A stretch of 64,000 nucleotides of DNA, from NCBI GenBank assembly GCA_035079385.1, contig JAVHKY010000008.1:5192001-5256000 (forward strand), read 5' to 3'. The notes below the pieces were generated by a model. It had not been told where the DNA came from, searched no databases, and was given only the letters and a program-made list of their open reading frames with translations. Position 1 is the stretch's first letter. Every line of letters starts with the position of its first letter. Made by a program: the position numbers and the translations under genes. Of this stretch, positions 36,956 to 49,769 are shown one piece after another. This DNA comes from Aspidiotus rigidus. Its lineage: Eukaryota > Arthropoda > Insecta > Hemiptera > Diaspididae.

Positions 36956-36960
36956 GTCGT

Positions 36961-37716
36961 GTGGGTTGGACTCCTGATCTAAAGAAGCCACTTGTACGAG
37001 CTGGAAGTAATATTGACCTAATAGTAAACTCGTTTTTAAGCACAGCTTTCCACAATAAACCTTTACTCGAATTCTACAAACTACTCGTTACAGTTGTCAT
37101 CTTTGGTTCCACTTATTTGTGTGAGCAAGCTTTTTCTCGACTCAAGAATACAAAGACACCTGAACGTTCATGTTTTATAACATCATTACGTTTCTAAATT
37201 CTCGGTAAAAATTGATCCCACTTGAAGTCCTCGAATGCAAAGGACTTCAGGGATTCAAAAGGGGAAATAGTGCTCCATATGGGGATTCAATGGGTAGTTT
37301 TTCCCAGAGATCCGAGAAGCTTCAGGTTTGTCCCTGTTGAAGCCATTTGAGCGTGGGAATCCAAGGGGGTCAACTGGTAAAAAACCCGGGAGCGAGAGGG
37401 TCAACAAGGCTTCAAAAGGGGGATCAGGGGGGGGTAGTTTTTCCCATTTTCTCCAGGGCTTCAAAGGGGAAACAAATTGTTACCGAAATTGCGGAAAGTA
37501 TTCAAAAGCAGGCACCATATTCAATCATTGACAGTCCACTTCAGGCTTGGTAGACTGTAACCTATTTTGTAATTAGCGTCACTGTCGTCAACTTTTCATT
37601 CATTTTTCAAACATCAATATTCTCGTTCCTCCTTCAATCCTCATTATTTCTCTTGATTTCTTCATATTTGAAGATGTTTTTGCGGATTCGTAAGCCGCAG
37701 GTTGGTCAGGCCTGAC
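36961..37716 (+). pseudogene. hAT transposase C-terminal relic with 3' end
   Basis: A frame at 36961-37197 contains LLEFYKLLVTVVIFGSTYLC, then EQAFSRLKNTKTPERSCF. This is the hAT dimerisation motif (STYLCE.AFS). The 3' end has TGCGGATTCGTAAGCCGCAG (37681-37700) and GGTTGGTCAGGCCTGAC to 37716, a GCGGC hairpin typical of hAT subterminal ends. Between them, 37250-37470 holds two diverged copies of a segment ending GGGTAGTTTTTCCCA (37290 and 37433) with TTCAAAAGGGG words. The catalytic N-terminal part is missing. Confidence 0.65.
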
Positions 37717-37719
37717 TAA

Positions 37720-38835
37720 GGTGGTAAAAGTGTATTCAAACATGAAAAAAAATTGAATGCTTCAAACACGATACCCTTTTAATCTTGTCAGATATTGTCA
37801 CAACAAATTCCAAACTGTGTCTGCAGACTTTTCGGAGTCAATTAACGCGCTTTGCAGAAAATTTTGATATTTACTGAGAAAAGTCAACCTTCATTTCCCT
37901 ACAAAAAGAAATCTGTCTGCTACAGTGATCGAGTTTCATTCTGACCTGTGAGAACGTAATTCAAAACTTGTAGACATTCCAAGATCAAATGAGGCCGGAT
38001 TTGTCCAAATGTTGAGGGGGAGAGAGGGCGAATTGTTTGAAAAAATTGAAACAATAATATCTGAAATTAGATCGTAGTCAATAGCGAAACTTCCGGAAGG
38101 GCAATATCCCTTCCCATATGTAATCAGTGACTGTGCCATAACCTCGTATTCATTCTTCCCATATCACTAAAAGAACATCACGGATTGGTGGAGTAAATTG
38201 TTCTCAGGAGGGCAAAATTTTTTTTGTTGATTTTTAGTTTGATATTCTATCCTACAGCTAAATCGAGCACCTTTTTATTTTTTCAATTCTTTTGTTGGGG
38301 GGCATTGCCCCTTTCTTTTCACCTGGGGACAAGGTGCCCCCGCTGCCCTCTATTTCGACACCCATGGCTGTAATTGGATTTGTCGCGATGACTGATAATA
38401 AACTCATTTTCTACAATACTATTTGTGAATTCTATATGGAGACACTCTCAATGACGTATTTTAGAGTTACAAGATGGGAATTTCTTACTTTACGTTCTCA
38501 TTTCGAGTTATATTTCCCTACATAAGAGACGCTCAAATTCAACCAGACGATCGAAAAGCATCTTATAAGTTCGATTTCGTCTTCAATTGCAAACATAATC
38601 CCCAAAATCACAAATAATCAATTCAAAGTATTCGAGAATTCGAGTCATAATTGCTCTACCCAAAAATGTCTTCATAAAATTTCAAAATTCAATTCAAGGA
38701 AGGATGATGATCGTAGTTTTCGCGCAGAGTCGTTTCTCTTCTAATATTCGCGAGAGAATCTGGAGAAACGAATCTGTTGCCCGAACTTTATGTATGGTCA
38801 CATAACACACTCTTTCAGAATCATACGCTGCCATC
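37720..38835. other. Unassigned DNA
   Basis: No supported feature was found. Confidence 0.35.
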
Positions 38836-38839
38836 ATTT

Positions 38840-40075
38840 TCAAAGCACTTCGAAAAATAAAAGTTATACCTTTCACTTCTCCATCTTTTCCAACAGAAAA
38901 CTAGGTCTACGAGCTCACGAATAATCGGGTTCAATGATTCTGACCTACAGAACGGGATACAAGTCTCGCTCTTCCCACAATCTCATTCATACACAAATGA
39001 AGTTTGAGGGTGATGCCTGAGTCATTGGCCTCGTCCTCTCTAATAAGTTACTCGTCATTCTTAAATCGTTAAAATAGTATTACTACATACCAAAGATGGT
39101 AAGATGAGAATTTCGCTAATGACTTTGTAAGTTTGTGACAGCCAAATAAAAGTCATACTTTCGTCTTGACCCTCTTAAACATAGAACGTGACATTAGTCT
39201 CAATCTAAATCTTCAGTGTCACTCATTTGTAAATTCCTTTCGCTACTCTAACAGAATTTCTTAATATCTATATTTATCTACCCCATTTAGAGCAAACTGT
39301 AGTACTTTTACACACATGCACAAGTAATCAAACCCAATATCTCGTGTATCCTTCCCGGCAGATTGAACTCGATACACGTAAAGTGCCCCAATCATTGATT
39401 TTTATTTCTTATTTTTATTTTTATTTTTTTGTAACTATTATTAGAGCTTCAACTGAGTCATAAGCTTGTCTGGATGATCAAGTTCAACTTTTCTAATCAC
39501 AAAGCGTGATTAAAATCTTGCTAAGCTTCGATACTTTCAAAAAAGTGGACGAGGGTGATGCTGATGTCTTCGTTAGTGACCTTGTCTTTCCTAAAAAAAA
39601 TAAACATTTAAATACCCTCAACGAAAACTTAAATACAACCCAAGAGGAAATTAGGACTCGTTTTATGAGTTTCGCTTTTTCCCTCGTTATTAATAAAAAT
39701 GCAAAAATTAAATTCGATACAGAAAAGGTGGAAAAGATACGCAAGTCATTGACCTCATCACGAAATCACACACCTTGCTCCATTCTAAAAGTATTGACAA
39801 ATGTCTACTTCAGTTTATAACAATTATTTCATGGACATACGAGTTCAAAAGGTAGCAATTGAGTTCAATCATTTTGACCTACAGAACTTCATAAGAGTCT
39901 CGCTTTCTCCGAAACCTCGTCTAATCTTCCCGAACTATCGTTGAAAATGCGTAAGTACGAAAAAAAAAATCAAGGGTGATGCTCAAGTCGTTGACCTCGT
40001 CGATATCCTCCAGCCTTAGTAAAATTCATATGCTTTGGAAAATAAAAGTTACCTTTCAATAATGGTCAGCTGATC
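38840..40075. repeat. Diverged segmental duplication
   Basis: Words at 38850-39060 recur in the same order at 39545-40060: GAAAATAAAAGTTA…CCTTTCA, TTCTGACCTACAGAAC / TTTTGACCTACAGAAC, AGTCTCGCT, AGGGTGATGC and GTCGTTGACCTCGTC. Spacing is near 940 bp and copies differ heavily. A 104-codon frame at 39506-39820 overlaps it; I see no known domain there. Confidence 0.4.
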
Positions 40076-40399
40076 CCGTGAATTATGCCACTCTTTTTAC
40101 AAAAATTGAGAAAAAAAGTTGTTTACGCGAGCTGAATTGAATGCATGTCACGTATTACTTCCTCTAAAATCGCGTAAAAGCCAGGCGAACGAGCAATATT
40201 ACCGCGAACGTGTACAAGTAGCATCTGTCGGCACTATGATGGGCACTCCGGCAGCTCACAAACGTGAAAAATTACGCGGTATTGAAAAAGAAAAAGAAGA
40301 GAAAAAAAAAGAACATAAACGAAAAAATTATCCGACTTGATAAAAATTCAAATTTGATGGAGGGGAGGAGAGGCGGTAACGTGTTCGTCGCATATGCAA

Positions 40400-40708
40400 C
40401 GGATTTCGTTTACCTTTCTTCGACTGGCGGTGGCGGCGGCGCACAGGTACGGACCGGGTGAGTTGACGAGCGCCGAGAGCGCCGGACGCGAACACGCTTA
40501 AGTCGAGTCGATTGTTCGGAACCTCTTCTTCGCCCATCGTCGTCGTCGTCGGCGGCTTGGCTTGGCTCTTATAAGCGGTGTCCTATTTTCCGACATTTCG
40601 CGGTCTAGGTTAGGTCAAATATGAGTGGGAGTACGAGAGCAATAATAATAATGATACGAGTCTTGGATGACGGGCACTCGCTCGCTCGGCGTCTCCGAAG
40701 CGAGTTGG
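40400..40708 (+). promoter_or_regulatory. Candidate CpG-rich promoter and non-coding first exon
   Basis: This is the most CpG-rich, non-repetitive stretch in the window (GGCGGTGGCGGCGGCGC, GAGCGCCGAGAGCGCCGGAC). CTTATAAGCGG at about 40566 is TATA-like. GCGAGTTG/GTAAGA at about 40701-40714 is a plausible donor after a 5' UTR exon. TAGGTTAGGTC is at about 40608. No downstream coding exon was found, so the gene would extend to the right or beyond the window. Confidence 0.3.
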
Positions 40709-40714
40709 TAAGAT

Positions 40715-41500
40715 TTAATAGCGCCGAGGACGATGGACCAGACGAAGTCATGCTGGTAATTAGTTAATTGTTCCATCGTTTACTCGTTGGCTGATTCTAC
40801 GATAGGCTAACTCATGATCACCGAATATGACCGCAAAATTATTCTCAAATTTTTTATGTCTTTGTTCTTCTCTCGAGCAAATGAATGAATAAGAACTGAG
40901 TTGAACCTCCGAGTATTAATCGACGATGAAACTAGATTGAATTCGCATCTTCGAGAGAAGAAAGAGGATACGCAAGCTTAAATTTTGACCATCCAACTCG
41001 ACACACGTTAACGAGGTCAAGTTATAGCATGTAAATTATAAAAAAAAAGTAGTATGTAGTTGCCTCATTCATACATAATTCATTACCTCTTTAACAAGTG
41101 CTGTTGACCAAACCATTGAATTGTTGTGTTCTCTCTTCGTACTTTGGCCGTGCAAAAATTGTCATTATACAGATGAAGTTTAAGTTCGTTGGCTGGTATG
41201 CACAATATACGTATGAGACACACTGACTCGCATAATTTTATGTGAATGCTCAATATTTTTTGTTGACTACGCGATTTTACCGAAAGCTAATTCTGGGAAA
41301 ATGCGTTGAACTGTGGAACACAGAAGAGCATCAACTTTTAAATGACGATTTATCCACATTTGACACTTGCAAAGCTCGTCTGGAAAACGGTTTACAAAGA
41401 ACCTATGTGAGGCCTTTCGAACGGGCGTGTATGAAGTCACGAAACAACACAATAGTCCGAGGGATAAGAAGTTACATGTCAATACATACATATGAGGGTG
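40715..41500. other. Unassigned DNA
   Basis: A 101-codon frame (+, 41242-41547) and a 79-codon frame (-) overlap without known motifs. They may be the decayed 3' part of the Penelope-like element that follows. Confidence 0.3.
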
Positions 41501-41502
41501 AC

Positions 41503-42420
41503 TCAAGGAGTGATAATTTCATCTTCGATAATTGTTCTATTTATTAGTTCGTGGCCGTGTTGCCATTTCTTTTTTCCAGCTAGGTGAGGTTCTTCCAACA
41601 GGTGTTCAACAAACACGGATTTAGTGTAATTATTGTTCTCAAGGGCAATGATACGGTCGGTAATTCTGACGTAGAACGGCCTTCCAGTTTTGCCGACATA
41701 CACCACAAAGCAACCACAGTAACTCAGCATATACACCCCACTTTGTGATAAGGGAGGAAACGAATCTTTCTCATCAAGGAGCAGCCTTCCGAGTTTAGAA
41801 AAAGGGTAGAAGATGGGGATTTTATTAGCAGTCCACGAGAGGTAAGGTTGGGGAGAAATTGAAGGAGGACAAAGTTCCTTTTCTTTGCTCAGGGAAGGGG
41901 GAGAAACGTAGTAGAACTCTGAAGGACAATTATCGTTTGTTTCTTGCAGAACATTCCGTCGACATCTACCTTAATAAAAAAAGTGAGAAACCACTGAATT
42001 TTGTTGTACAACCCGCAACGTACTCCAGCGATTAATTGAAATCTACCTTAATACTGTTAACCAGAGCTAAGCGTTTCAGGATGGCAACTTCTTTATTTCA
42101 ACTCTCAATAGTAAAGGGGAGGGATCTAAACGATGGATGTGGGAGTTACGAGCTGATAATTTATGAGAGAAAGGGCAATAGGATGAACCATTGATGAGAA
42201 CGTCCTTCCTATAAATACCAATCTCAACACGTGGGCGTCGAGGGAATTCAAATTAGAGCCACCGACCTCAATAGTAAAGTTGATAGAAGGATATAGGAAG
42301 TGTTGTGTAGGACCAGTCCAAATATACAGAAGACATCATCGACATACAGCGCCATAACGAACCAAATCGAAATGTAGGTCTGTCAGGGGTCCATATCTTC
42401 TGCCCCACAGATTGAATTTT
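41503..42420 (-). pseudogene. Decayed Penelope-like element
   Basis: On the - strand, 41736-41503 encodes a GIY-YIG-type segment: MYMLSYCGCFVVYVGKTGRP, then FYVRITDR and VFVEHLLEEPH. Upstream (42380-42190) are RT fragments in broken frames: LYIWTGPTQ follows the place of the YxDD box, and INFTIEVGGSNLNSLDAHV matches TTEIGGSSINFLDLTI of the 33-35 kb element. The region between (41740-42060) is too decayed to read. It is an old relative of the younger element. Confidence 0.75.
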
Positions 42421-42917
42421 GGGGTGGAAGTGGATTGATTCGTTTTTTGCTAGATTGTGCCTTCGAGTTTTCTGTTTGTACTGGTCTCCTTTCCGTCCAA
42501 TCATTAGGGCTGAAAACGAGATGAATCGTTTGTGCTGGATTGTACGTGCAGTTGAGTTTCTCATAATATGTTGTGGTATCTTTCCTCTGAGCAATATAAA
42601 TGCAAGTCCTAATTTGGTTTGAAACAAATATGGATGGAATCGTCCGTGCTAGAATATGCCATTGACAGTGATACGGAAAAGACGGATGAGGTTGTCGCGG
42701 CTTGTGGCAGTGGTACCGATATTACAAGGGAATTTAGTTTATTATAACGACTGTATATGAGTACTCGTATTCGGAGAAATTTTCAACAGGGTACTTCTTT
42801 CACGAGGGATTACAGGGATTATATTATAAAAAATTTTCTGGCATAGCCAAATAAATGAAAATCATGTTCCATGTCTTTTATATTTTATCAGTCATCTTGA
42901 AATATTTCAGTCTAGGC

Positions 42918-43372
42918 TTCTACTAGGTCAAGTGTTCGTGAGATATTATTTGTCTACCCCTTTACCTATCTTGGCGTCGTATAAGTCTTCTATGAGAAAT
43001 ATGAGGTCGCGCGAACTCGCTGTTGTATTGGAATGGTATGAGACAATTCAAGTCTAGGGAACTTGGAAAAATTTTCACTATCCAGCCTTTATTTATTTAA
43101 TTATTTAATTATTTAATATTATTTATTTATTTATTTATTCATTATTAATTCTTCTACTAGGTTAAGTGTTCGTGAGATATTATTCGTTTACCCCTTTACC
43201 TATCTTGGCGTCGTATAAGTCTTGTATGAGAAATATTTTGAGGTAATTGTGGGTGTTCTATATTTTGAGGTATCAACTTTCGTGGGGCGAACGAGCGATC
43301 TCGCTGTTGTATTGGAATGGTATGAGACAATTCAAGTCTAGGGGACTTGGAAAAATTTCGACTATCCAGCCA
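42918..43372. repeat. Tandem duplication ending in 45-bp-type units
   Basis: Copy 1 (42918-43088) and copy 2 (43152-43372) share TTCTACTAGG, AAGTGTTCGTGAGATATTAT, ACCCCTTTACCTATCTTGGC, GTCGTATAAGTCTT and GTTGTATTGGAATGGTATGA. Copy 2 has about 50 extra bases in the middle. Each copy ends with a reverse-oriented 45-bp-type phrase (ACTTGGAAAAATTT…CTATCCAGCC) and is followed by AT-rich simple sequence, so unit plus microsatellite was duplicated together. Confidence 0.8.
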
Positions 43373-43400
43373 TATATGATAGGAAGACTTAGAAAATTTT

Positions 43401-43626
43401 CTAATTATTAATTATATTAATTATTTAATTATTTATTCATTTATTTATTTAATTATTTAATTATTTAATTATTTAATTATTCAATTATTTAATTATTTAA
43501 TTATTTAATTATTTAATTATTTAATTATTTAATTATTTAATTATTTAATTATTTAATTATTTAATTATTTAATTATTTAATTATTTAATTATTTAGTTAT
43601 TAATTAATTAATTATTTATTATTATT
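43401..43626. repeat. AT microsatellite (AATTATTT)n
   Basis: The 8-bp unit AATTATTT is repeated almost without variation from about 43448 to 43590, flanked by degenerate TTATT runs. A smaller related patch lies at 43089-43150. Confidence 0.95.
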
Positions 43627-43767
43627 ACGCGGGGTGTACTCCCGAATTTCTGAATCACCCACGGGGTAGAGATTTCTCTTGACGGGGGGGAGGGGGGGGG
43701 GTGTACTCGCGAGTTTCAAAATCGGGGTCCGGCGAGAGAAAAGACATGGAACATGTCAAAAATTGGA

Positions 43768-45497
43768 TGCCATTGCAGGACTGCAATGGCAGCGGGAAAC
43801 CCGCTGTCCGGAGTCTCCTAGAGCCTGAAGTTTTTCCAAGTCCTGAAAATAATGACGTGACAACTTGAACGCGCTGCAATTTCAAGGAAGCCGTCGTCTT
43901 TCCAAGTCCCCCTCCTGTCATATGGCCAGAGGGTCGAAATTTTTCCAAGTCCCCCTCCTATTATATAAAGCTCGGAGGTCGGAATTTTTCCAAGTCCCTC
44001 TCCTATCATATATAGCTTGAGAGTCGAAATTTTCCCAAGTCCCACGAATGGAAATTTTTCCAAGTCACCCTTATATCATGTATAGCTCTAAAATCGAAAT
44101 TTTTCCAAGTCCCCCTCCTATCATATATAGCTTGGAGGTAGGAATCTTTATAAGTCTCCCTCCTATCATATATGGCTAGAGGGCCGAAATTTTTCCAAGT
44201 TCTCCTCCTATCATATATAGCTCTGTCAATTATTAACAGGGAACCTGTTTTATGGGGGGCTATTTGAGAAATCTGCCGTGCGCCGTCCGCCGTCCGCCGT
44301 CCGCCGTGCGCCGTCCAGCGAAAAACTTAGAAAAATTTCGACCCTCGAGCCATATATGATAGGAGAGGGACTTGGAAAAATTTCGACTCTCGAGCTATAT
44401 ATGATAGAAGGGGGACTTAGAAAAATTTCGACTCTCGAGCTATAGATGATAGGAGGGGAACTTAGAAAAATTTCGACTCTCGAGCTATATATGATAGAAG
44501 GGGGACTTAGAAAAATTCCGAATCTCGAGCTATAGATGATAGGAGGGGAACTTAGAAAAATTTCGACTCTCGAGCTATATATGATAGAAGGGGGACTTAG
44601 AAAAATTTCGACTCTCGAGCCATATATGATAGGAGAGGGACTTAGAAAAATTTCGACTCTCGAGCTATATATGATAGAAGGGGGACTTAGAAAAAATTTC
44701 GAATCTCGAGCTATAGATGATAGGAGGGGAACTTAGAAAAATTTCGACTCTCGAGCTATATATGATAGAAGGGGGACTTAGAAAAATTTCGACTCTCGAG
44801 CCATATATGATAGGAGAGGGACTTAGAAAGATTTCGACTCTCGAGCTATATATGATAGAAGGGGGACTTGGAAAAAATTTCGAATCTCGAGCTATAGATG
44901 ATAGGAGGGGAACTTAGAAAAATTTCGACTCTCGAGCTATATATGATAGGAGGGGGACTTGAAAAAATTTCGACTCTCGAGCTATATATGATAGAAGGGG
45001 GACTTAGAAAAATTTCGACTCTCGAGCTATAGATGATAGGAGGGGAACTTAGAAAAATTTCGACTCTCGAGCTATATATGATAGAAGGGGGACTTAGAAA
45101 AATGTCGACTCTCGAGCCATATATGATAGGAGAGGGACTTAGAAAAATTTCGACTCTCGAGCTATATATGATAGAAGGGGGACTTAGAAAAAATTTCGAA
45201 TCTCGAGCTATAGATGATAGGAGGGGAACTTAGAAAAATTTCGACTGTCGAGCTATATATGATCTAGGCTTCCTTGAATTTTCAATACCAAATCTCATTC
45301 GAATCATAAAACAGGTTCCCTGCGTTCCTCGTTTAACTTCGTTAAGGAAGCCGTCATTTTTGACAAGCTTGGAGGTCGGCATTTTTCCAAGTCCCCCCCC
45401 CCTCTCCGTGACATCATCAACCTCGCTCGCGCTCGCGGACGAAAATTTCCTGGAAGTACCCCCAACAAAAGGGATAGTGGGTTCCCCGCTAAAAAAA
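43768..45497. repeat. Composite repeat, copy 3, with inverted 45-bp arrays
   Basis: The left block has CTGCAATGGCAGCGGG and hairpin GCGGGAAACCCGC (43792-43804). A forward 45-bp arm of about seven units follows (43890-44225). A spacer holds AACAGGGAACCTGTT (44235-44249) and GTCCGCC repeats (44283-44325). A reverse-orientation arm of about 21 units follows (44335-45262), in which a four-unit, 181-bp higher-order repeat recurs (44536, 44717, 45033). The right block (45408-45497) has GTGACATCATCAACCTCG, GCTCGCGCTCGCGGACG and hairpin GTGGGTTCCCCGC, then a short A-run. The opposing arms can fold on each other. Confidence 0.8.
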
Positions 45498-45499
45498 TC

Positions 45500-46935
45500 C
45501 ACCGTCCATCGCTCATTATCCTTTCGGCGAGTGTTTTCGCGGTATGGAACTCCAACCTCACTTCAGAAACTCGAAAAAATTCCCGAGCTATTATTATGAA
45601 TCAAAATGGGGAAAATTTCGACTTTTAGGCTAAATGCTTGAAAAAAGGAGCCACTTCAACTAATAAGCGGGGAGGGGGAGGGGGAGATTTGACGAAATTC
45701 CTACGAAGCGGTGGATTTAAAAAAATTTCTATTTATAATATCAAGAAGAGGACTTTGACGAAATAGGCCTAATCGATTCCAATTAAAATCAAACCTAATC
45801 GAATGTTCGATGAAATACTAGTAATCAAATTAACCAATTTTATAAGTGTTGCTGAAATAAATTTTAAGCGAAAGTAAAATTTGGAAAGAGTGAAGGCAAA
45901 TCACATCATGTTATATTCACGACACAGGAATAGCGTTGCTTATAAGCTCCTGATGGTATCAAAGAGTATTCGCTCTTATCGTTCAGTTAATTTCAAGGTC
46001 AACCTTCGAATGTGCTTTCGAGTTTCTTCCGAATACAACATCGTGATATCAAACGCGGAGCTATCAATCGATTATGATTTTGTTGCCTTTCTGAAATTCG
46101 TATACTTTTTGTAGTACAGATGTTAATTAAGTTGCATCACCATAGTCGGAAGGCTACTTCAGTCGTACAAAACACAATTTCGTGCTTAAACTTACGTCTA
46201 CGTCTGTTAAAAAAAACAACTATCGTACGCCGTGAGTCATAGCGTAAAAAGTGTTTACAAGGGAAACTTGTGCCGGAAGAGATTTAGCTGATTAATCGCC
46301 TATTGAATGATAAAAAACGTCTCTCATCAGAGCTCACAGGCTCAGCAAAATTAATCAAGTTTGAACTTGGACAAAATCAAAAAAGGAAACGAAACACGAA
46401 CTCAAATTTGGGCGGAAGTTCTTTTATTTGGGTTCTTAAAATATACAACTATCGGCCACCTAAATCAAGAGACAAAAAGGTGACGGAAATTTTTCCCTTA
46501 GGTGCTTCGAATTACCGTCATATTTAATCGTCACAAGAGTAAGCAGCATTACCTTATTTGAACAACAGGTAGCCTTGAAACTTGATTTAGGAAGGTCTTG
46601 ATCTTGAGGGAGTGGGGGGGGGGTGACATTGGGAGGATGCTTTAAGAAATGGTTGCTAACTCAAAAATTTATCCCTTGTGACAGCTAGTCGTGTCAGGTG
46701 GAAAGAGGATGAATCCGAAACTCACATCTCGTTCCTCTGTAGCAAAACAATCAAAAATTTGTCAAAATTATTAAAACTAGACATTAATCAAGATGATTTC
46801 CCTTTTGACTCGTCGGAAATATTTGTAAGTTTCAAGATAGTTGCAGGTCCTCAAACCAAATTTAATATCAAGAATAGTTCAGAAAAGGTAGGTAGTCTAA
46901 GTAAGTGATAAAACTTTTCGCTCCTTGAAGGCTCA
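45500..46935. other. Unassigned DNA
   Basis: No supported gene was found. Frames at 45881-46114, 46303-46527 and 46678-46908 have no recognisable motif; the last may be the eroded 5' part of the LINE that follows. Confidence 0.35.
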
Positions 46936-46939
46936 TTTA

Positions 46940-47880
46940 TCAACATTCCTAATTCGTGTAAATTTCTAGGACTCATTTTTGATAAGAGCTCTTATGGATT
47001 CTCATGTAAAATCACTTGAAGCGAAATGTCTGAATGCGACTTACACAACCGTAAACCACTTCCCAACTGTATGTCAGCCTCATCCGTTCACAACTAGACT
47101 ATGTTGCCCCAGTTCTACACCCAATCCAGTAAATCTACTCTTAAATTGTTCAGCATTGTCCACTCAGCAGCTCATCAGAACCTCCGGCGCCTCTTACGTT
47201 AAAAGCTAACTTCTTAGCGAACTCAGTCCAATTTTTGCGTCACTCTCTCCCCAAACCATCACATCTCCATTACCTCCTTGAACTCAACCCTCTCCTTCCC
47301 ATCGAATCATTCATTCCTCCGTTGCTATTTATTCTTCCTACTACACAGGATAGCGCCTTCTATCAAAGACTAGTTTCTGAGTTTATCGCGGAACACCTCA
47401 ACCATGATGGCCTCAAGACCAGGAATGAAACAGCTTATATGCACGTGTGCAATTTATAACACAATTGCGACTTATTGCCTAAGAAAGTCAACTTCCGTAT
47501 TTGCACCTTAACTAAACACGCTATTCATTCCTGTTTGTCCTTCCGAACTCAACTACATCTTACTATCCTACTCACTTTCCTCATCCCTCTTATTTTTCAA
47601 AATCCGTTTTCTGCAGTATTCTCCCCCACCCCATCCTTATAGTTTTCATCAGTCATCCCCAACATGAAAAACTGATCGTGCAGCTAAAAACGTGCACGCT
47701 CTTACCTTCACCAGCACCAGCATACCTACGATCTTAAGAACTACCATTATTCATGAACTCTAGATTCTTGGCATCACCTACCGAAGAACCAACCTCTAAC
47801 AAACTAAAAACAATTAAAAGTAAAACCACCGCTCGGTACCCTCCAAAATCAAGTACTTTCTGTAACTTAGGCACAATTAT
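46940..47880 (+). pseudogene. Decayed non-LTR retrotransposon (RT thumb to RNase H)
   Basis: Fragments in order: CKFLGLIFDKSSYGF (46959-47003), QSSKSTLKLFSIVHSAAHQN (about 47123-47182), LKANFLANSVQFLRHSLPKP (about 47202-47262), and an RNase H tail beginning DRAAKNVHALTFTSTSIPTI (about 47675-47735). This order matches the Jockey/I-type LINE with RNase H at 24-25 kb. Several stops and shifts are present. Confidence 0.7.
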
Positions 47881-49735
47881 ATCCTAGTATCCAACTCCCT
47901 TAACTATATTCCACATTACTTCTATTTGTATACGTTTATATTCGGAAGTCGATCAGCAGCTGGATCATTTCCTAACCCGAAACGAACTCTTCCCAAAATT
48001 AATTCTCAGAAGGATTTTCATAAGGTCAAAATCGTATTGATATTACTAACGAAGTATTATGTCGACAATACAAGTCTAACTTAATTCGTACAGACATATC
48101 ACAAAACTATAAGTCATAGGTCATAATTACAACTCCTACTCATTTCAGAAACCAGTTGGCTCACACGCCTCAAATGTTTATTCTTATATTATAGATTCAT
48201 GAACATCGGGAAGCGTCGCTCTACAGTCTAAAAAACAACCCACGGTCTAAACTCGTTGTTCCGAGTATACGGTACTCGATTTCAATGAAAGGCTAAAAAG
48301 CCAATTAGTTTCTATAACACGTCCATATCTGTCAATGTCGCCGACTTGACCTTCTCATTCTTCATCGTATAGTTTATTTTTTCTGCGAGATAGTCTCGGG
48401 TTCGAAAAGTTTAGATGCAGAACCGTCGAGTAAATTACCACATAAACTCAGCTCGCGATTCCAAGGATTCCACTCGAGATAGAGCTGATTCACAGCTGAA
48501 ATTGGAAACGGATTACATAGACTCAATTAAGACAATGTCTGACCTCTCTTCGGTCCCTCGAGCGCTATATTATCGTCGTATGTACGCTGGAGTGTGGAAG
48601 AACAAAAATACATAATGTCATTGCCAAGGAGGCCGATAGTTCAATGTGATATTTTATTTTCGCCTCTCATTTGAACTTCAGAGCGCCCCCACGAACAGGA
48701 TGATAAATCGTATACTTCCATGAACACTATTTTAGGCTTTATGATCTTTTATTAAATTTATGGCCAGTAAACATTCGACTTTTGTGTCAGTCAAATCTAG
48801 ATACTTTTTGAGGTGATTTTTTGATCAAAACACTACCTAACTAAACCATCCGTCCCCCTCTTCCCCACCGGACGAAGCAGATATGATGAAATTCACTTTT
48901 CAACATTAAGATGAAATAATCATTTAGTTGTAGAGCGATTTTTGATTTACTGGTGGAGACAATAGACGGGTGTCAGTTTTACTAAGATACTTTCACATGG
49001 TAAAGAGTTCGTATGAACTTGAAAAGGTACTCGAAAAGTATTCGAAAACTCAATAACGATAGAGATAGAATTTTCAGTGTTGCCACATTTGAAGTCTGCT
49101 TCAGCGCTAATCTAAACTTCGAAATATTTTAGATTGTAATGGGGAAAAAAAAACTCCATGGCGGTTTCAAAGCAATATATCGATCAACTTCGGAGTAGTA
49201 GAGTGGCTCCAGAGCGGCGAGGAGCGAAGAAATTAGGAAATTATGCTAAAACTTACTGTACAATATTATGCTCATATGGCAAAACTGGCGAATTGTGCAG
49301 GAGGATCAGAAGAATTTCAGAAGTTTGGACTTGAAAAGAGTGGAAAAATGGTATTGAAAATTTATTCATGAAGGCGTTTGTATGTCCTGAGATCGACGTA
49401 CAAACAATACAAAGTATTTTGTGAAATTCAAAAACTACAAATACTTTTGGAAATTCATTAATTTTGTACCTTTCTCTTAATCATCGCAAGGAGGGAATAG
49501 ACTGAATTTTATACATGTTGTCGGCGAGATAAGATCCACATTCACGTTTCCCATTAAAAAAATTTCCATAATGTAATATTTTTCAGTTCTCGATTACTCA
49601 ACCTTCAGGAAGTGTTTCACTGTGTACCTCCAAATAACAAAAAATAATTAAAAACAGTTTGTATAGACTATTGGTAAAAAATTATATTATTCGGCGACCA
49701 AACTCACTACAAACGAGTCTAAACAATAATAAATA

Positions 49736-49769
<34 letters not shown>

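Noticed and set aside
39506..39820. 104-codon + strand frame as a gene
   Set aside because: It lies in a diverged duplicated segment, an overlapping opposite-strand frame is also open, and no family is recognised.
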